Assembly: GCA_003219335.1 (NCBI GenBank)
Contig: QHOF01000148.1
Coordinates: 520-7,906, forward strand
From: Verrucomicrobiota bacterium
Lineage (GTDB): Bacteria > Verrucomicrobiota > Verrucomicrobiia > Chthoniobacterales > UBA10450
DNA: 7,387 bases
Reading direction: 5' to 3'
This document shows, piece after piece, positions 4,897-7,387 of the stretch (position 1 is its first letter; the number at the start of each line of letters is the position of its first letter). The translations under genes and the position numbers were made by a program. The notes under the pieces are model-generated. The model did no database searches. It was given only the letters and a program-made list of their open reading frames with translations, and had not been told where the DNA came from.

Positions 4897-5895
4897 ATGA
4901 AATCCACTGACGCAACGGTATTAGAGGAACCCAAAATTCATGAGCCTACTGCGGACGCAGTAGTTGAACCGGCAATCGAGGGTCGCCGGCGCCCAACCGC
5001 GGTGGGAGTTAAGGAAGCGAAGATCTACATCGACGGAAAATTTTACTCCGAGGCGGACGCAAAAATCTCTGTCTTCGACCACGGCCTGTTGTACGGCGAC
5101 GGAATTTTCGAGGGGATTCGTTTTTATAATGGGCGCGTTTTCCGGCTGGGAGAACATGTTGATCGTCTGTGGGATTCGGCTCGCTCGATCTGCCTGGAAA
5201 TTCCAATGACGAAGCAGGGCATGACGGAGGCGCTCCTGGAGACCATTCGGCAAAATCATCTGCGGGATGGTTACGTGCGGCTGCTGGTCACGCGTGGGAT
5301 TGGCAGTCTGGGTTTGAATCCGGAGCAATGTAAGTCCCCGAGCGTAATTATTATTGTTGCCGCGATCGCGCTTTATCACGAGAACATGTACCGTAAGGGA
5401 TTAACGGTGGTCACATGCGCAACGCGCCGCTGCAATCCCGGCGCGCTGAATCCGGCAGTTAAATCGCTGAACTATTTGAACAACGTGATGGCGCGGATAG
5501 AGGCGAATCTGGCCAACGCGGACGAAGCGCTCATGTTAAACGACGAGGGCAACGTTGCCGAATGCACGGCGGACAACGTTTTCATCGTCAAGCGCGGTCA
5601 GATTGTTACACCGCCCGTCGCTGCAGGCGCGCTCCGCGGCATTACGCGTTCGGTCGTGTTCGAGATCGCCGCCGAACTCGGGTTCAAAACGTTAAAGGCG
5701 GATATCACGCGGCACGACGTTTTCGCTGCGGATGAGTGTTTCCTCACGGGGACAGCTGCGGAGATCATTCCGGTTGTCAAAGTGGATGGGCGCCCGATAG
5801 GAAATGGAAAACCCGGGCCGATTACCGGGCGCATCATTGCGCGATTCCGGGAGATGACCCGCGAAACCGGCACGCCAATTTTCGACCAGAATTGA
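4897..5895 (+). CDS. ilvE: Branched-chain amino acid aminotransferase
   Basis: Fold-type IV PLP enzyme that interconverts valine, leucine and isoleucine with their 2-oxo acids, using glutamate/2-oxoglutarate. Of 332 residues, the catalytic core starts near 41 (AKIYIDGKFY). Motifs are DHGLLYGDGIFEGIRFYNGR (61-80), R129-region YVRLLVTRGIGSLGLNP, Schiff-base K189 in AVKSLNYLNNVMARIEA, E222 in GNVAECTADNVFIV (PLP ring contact), TPPVAAGALRGITR (238-251) and TGTAAEIIPV (285-294). The KSLNYLNN form is that of the short bacterial/archaeal IlvE group. D-amino acid transaminase or aminodeoxychorismate lyase are less likely relatives. The first ATG clear of the upstream gene is at 4897 and gives a 40-residue acidic, Pro-rich N-terminal extension; GTG at 5002 (V36) would give a normal length. 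No Shine-Dalgarno precedes either. An eight-T run (4885-4892) lies just before the ATG. Confidence 0.93.
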   Translation: MKSTDATVLEEPKIHEPTADAVVEPAIEGRRRPTAVGVKEAKIYIDGKFYSEADAKISVFDHGLLYGDGIFEGIRFYNGRVFRLGEHVDRLWDSARSICLEIPMTKQGMTEALLETIRQNHLRDGYVRLLVTRGIGSLGLNPEQCKSPSVIIIVAAIALYHENMYRKGLTVVTCATRRCNPGALNPAVKSLNYLNNVMARIEANLANADEALMLNDEGNVAECTADNVFIVKRGQIVTPPVAAGALRGITRSVVFEIAAELGFKTLKADITRHDVFAADECFLTGTAAEIIPVVKVDGRPIGNGKPGPITGRIIARFREMTRETGTPIFDQN

Positions 5896-5978
5896 GCGCA
5901 TTACTTTGCGACATCGGCGTCCCGCAGGAAATTATTCCAGTTGAATCTTTCGAAACCTTCAGGGTCTAATTAACAGCG

Positions 5979-6476
5979 ATGTTGTGCGACGCTTGCAAAT
6001 GTAATGACGCGACGGTCTTCCTGACACAGATTCTGGAAGGCAAAATGCACAAGGTGAATTTGTGCGAAGCTTGCTCGAAGGAAAAAGGTGTTCAGGATCC
6101 CACCAGTTTCGCGCTGGCCGATCTGCTCCTTGGTCTGGGCGCAACAGACGAGCTCGAAAAAGGAGCAGCGACCCAAAAATGCCCCTCGTGCGGTTTTAGC
6201 CAGGCCGACTTCAAAAAAACTGGTCGCCTTGGATGCAGCGAATGCTACGTCACGTTTGCAGAGGGCCTGAGCTCGCTTTTGAAAGCAATGCATAAAGGCA
6301 CCGAACACGTGGGGAAATTGCCGCAGCGCGCGCAGCGCTCGATTGCGCTCAGCCACCGAATGCGTGCGCTGGCCAAAAATCTACAGAAAGCAGTGGCAGC
6401 CGAGAACTACGAGACGGCCGCCTCGTTGCGCGATCAAATAAAACAGCTGGAGAGCGAGCTCTCGAATTCGGGATGA
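5979..6476 (+). CDS. mcsA: McsA, zinc-finger activator of protein-arginine kinase
   Basis: Cytosolic partner that activates and localises the arginine kinase McsB. The 165 residues have the family layout. Four Cys pairs are visible: C3/C6 (MLCDAC), C29/C32 (LCEAC), C68/C71 (KCPSCGFS) and C86/C89 (LGCSEC), expected to bind zinc. A C-terminal UVR-type helical hairpin follows (about 127-162, LQKAVAAENYETAASLRDQI), as in UvrB/UvrC. The first CxxC starts at residue 3, which supports the ATG although no good ribosome-binding site is seen. It overlaps mcsB by four bases (ATGA), so the two are translationally coupled. It lies 83 bases after ilvE; ctsR, the usual preceding gene in Firmicutes, is absent. 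Confidence 0.93.
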   Translation: MLCDACKCNDATVFLTQILEGKMHKVNLCEACSKEKGVQDPTSFALADLLLGLGATDELEKGAATQKCPSCGFSQADFKKTGRLGCSECYVTFAEGLSSLLKAMHKGTEHVGKLPQRAQRSIALSHRMRALAKNLQKAVAAENYETAASLRDQIKQLESELSNSG

Positions 6477-7387
6477 AATTTTCAAGCATGCTTTCCACCG
6501 CCGGAGAATGGCTGCGCGGCGAAGGGCCGCATCACCAAATCGTAATCAGCAGCCGGGTGCGACTGGCGCGGAATCTGCGCAATCGTCCTTTCCCAGGTTG
6601 GGCGAAGAAAGCGGAGCGCAATTCGATCCTGGAACTGGTCAGGCCGCATGTGGAAGGGCTCCCGGAAATGCAGGAATCGTTCTCCGAAAGTTTGCAGGAT
6701 CTTTCGGCGTTGGATCGGCAGGTGTTGGTGGAGCGGCACCTGATTAGCCGCGAGCATGCCGCCAAGGGCACAGGCAGCGCGGTGGTGGTGAATCGGCGGC
6801 AAACCCTTAGCATCATGATCAATGAGGAGGATCATCTGCGGATGCAATCGATTCGCTCCGGTCTCCAGTTGAAACAGGCGTTCAAGCTAGTGGACAAGAT
6901 CGACAGCGCGCTCGAAGGCAAACTGGACTTCGCTTTCGATCCGCGGCTGGGATACCTGACTGCGTGCCCTACCAATGTTGGCACCGGCATGCGCGCCTCG
7001 GCGATGCTCCACTTGCCAGGGCTCGTGCTGAGCGAGCTGATTAACCAAGTCATCCAGGCAGTAAGTAAAATCGGTCTCGCAGTGCGCGGCCTTTACGGTG
7101 AGGGCACCGAAGCGATGGGCAATCTTTTTCAGATTTCAAATCAAATCACGCTCGGTGAGAAAGAGGAAGATATCATCAATCGCCTGAGCAAGGTGATCGA
7201 AACAATCATCGAAAAGGAACACGACGCGCGGCAGATGTTGCTTCAAAAAAAACCGAACACGCTTTGCGACCAGATCGGCCGCGCCTATGGGGTTTTGACT
7301 TACGCGCACGCCATGTCGTCGAAGGAAGCGCTCAACCTGCTCTCGATCCTCAAACTCGGCATGGACTTGGGCGTATTTCCAGAGGAC
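6473..7387 (+). CDS. mcsB: McsB protein-arginine kinase (3' end beyond window)
   Basis: Phosphagen-kinase homologue that phosphorylates arginine side chains of proteins. In Firmicutes this marks them for ClpCP degradation. The window holds 305 codons with no stop; the family is about 350-360 residues, so about 50 are missing. Motifs are VISSRVRLARNL (24-35, nucleotide-binding arginines), the IMINEEDHLRMQ motif (114-125), GYLTACPTNVGTGMRAS (160-176, with C165 at the phosphagen-kinase reactive-Cys position) and RGLYGEGTEAMGNLFQISNQ (205-224). There is no N-terminal guanidino-substrate domain of the creatine-kinase kind, as expected for McsB. ATG 6473-6475 overlaps the mcsA TGA in an ATGA, which sets the start. 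The C-terminal pArg-binding part and any clpC gene lie outside the window. Confidence 0.96.
   Translation, partial: MKFSSMLSTAGEWLRGEGPHHQIVISSRVRLARNLRNRPFPGWAKKAERNSILELVRPHVEGLPEMQESFSESLQDLSALDRQVLVERHLISREHAAKGTGSAVVVNRRQTLSIMINEEDHLRMQSIRSGLQLKQAFKLVDKIDSALEGKLDFAFDPRLGYLTACPTNVGTGMRASAMLHLPGLVLSELINQVIQAVSKIGLAVRGLYGEGTEAMGNLFQISNQITLGEKEEDIINRLSKVIETIIEKEHDARQMLLQKKPNTLCDQIGRAYGVLTYAHAMSSKEALNLLSILKLGMDLGVFPED

Noticed and set aside
5892..5969. Possible 25-codon ORF starting with TTG that overlaps the ilvE stop (TTGA) and fills the gap before mcsA
   Set aside because: Its sequence looks protein-like (DIGVPQEIIPVESF), but it is very short, has a TTG start, no ribosome-binding site and no family I recognise. 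Chance is as likely.

Overview
The window looks like chromosomal DNA from a Gram-negative, free-living bacterium, most likely of the Verrucomicrobia (Spartobacteria/Chthoniobacter-like). This placement is an inference. It rests on moderately high GC, a LolD/MacB-type ABC ATPase, two secreted proteins that join a Trp/Tyr-rich segment to a C-terminal peptidoglycan-binding repeat (an architecture I associate from memory with that phylum), an mcsA-mcsB pair without ctsR, and several palindromic intergenic repeats. There is no rRNA, tRNA, CRISPR array, transposase or phage gene. All genes read on the + strand.

Layout: 1-100 is the 3' end of a small, probably cupin-like gene. Next come a double-hairpin repeat (170-220), tal (transaldolase, 245-1234), a long imperfect inverted repeat (1240-1308) and trmL (1315-1794). 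The central block (1832-3996) holds two paralogous secreted proteins. Each has a signal peptide, a low-complexity basic linker, an aromatic-rich segment and a PG_binding_1-like domain. The first is split by a +1 frameshift; the second is intact. A clear intrinsic terminator (2848-2884) lies between them. After a second copy of the 170-220 repeat (4026-4054) come an ABC transporter ATPase (4098-4769), another inverted repeat built from GGAGT units (4770-4836), ilvE (4897-5895), mcsA (5979-6476) and mcsB (6473 to the window end, incomplete).

Functionally this is mostly housekeeping: pentose phosphate pathway, tRNA wobble modification, an ABC-type export or lipoprotein system, branched-chain amino acid transamination and protein-arginine phosphorylation. 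Only mcsA and mcsB are firmly coupled, through an ATGA overlap. The least understood parts are the paralogous envelope proteins, with their aromatic module and fast-evolving repeat linkers, and the three kinds of palindromic intergenic elements. One of those elements overlaps the ribosome-binding site of trmL. I see no multi-gene defence system or other new multi-gene system here.
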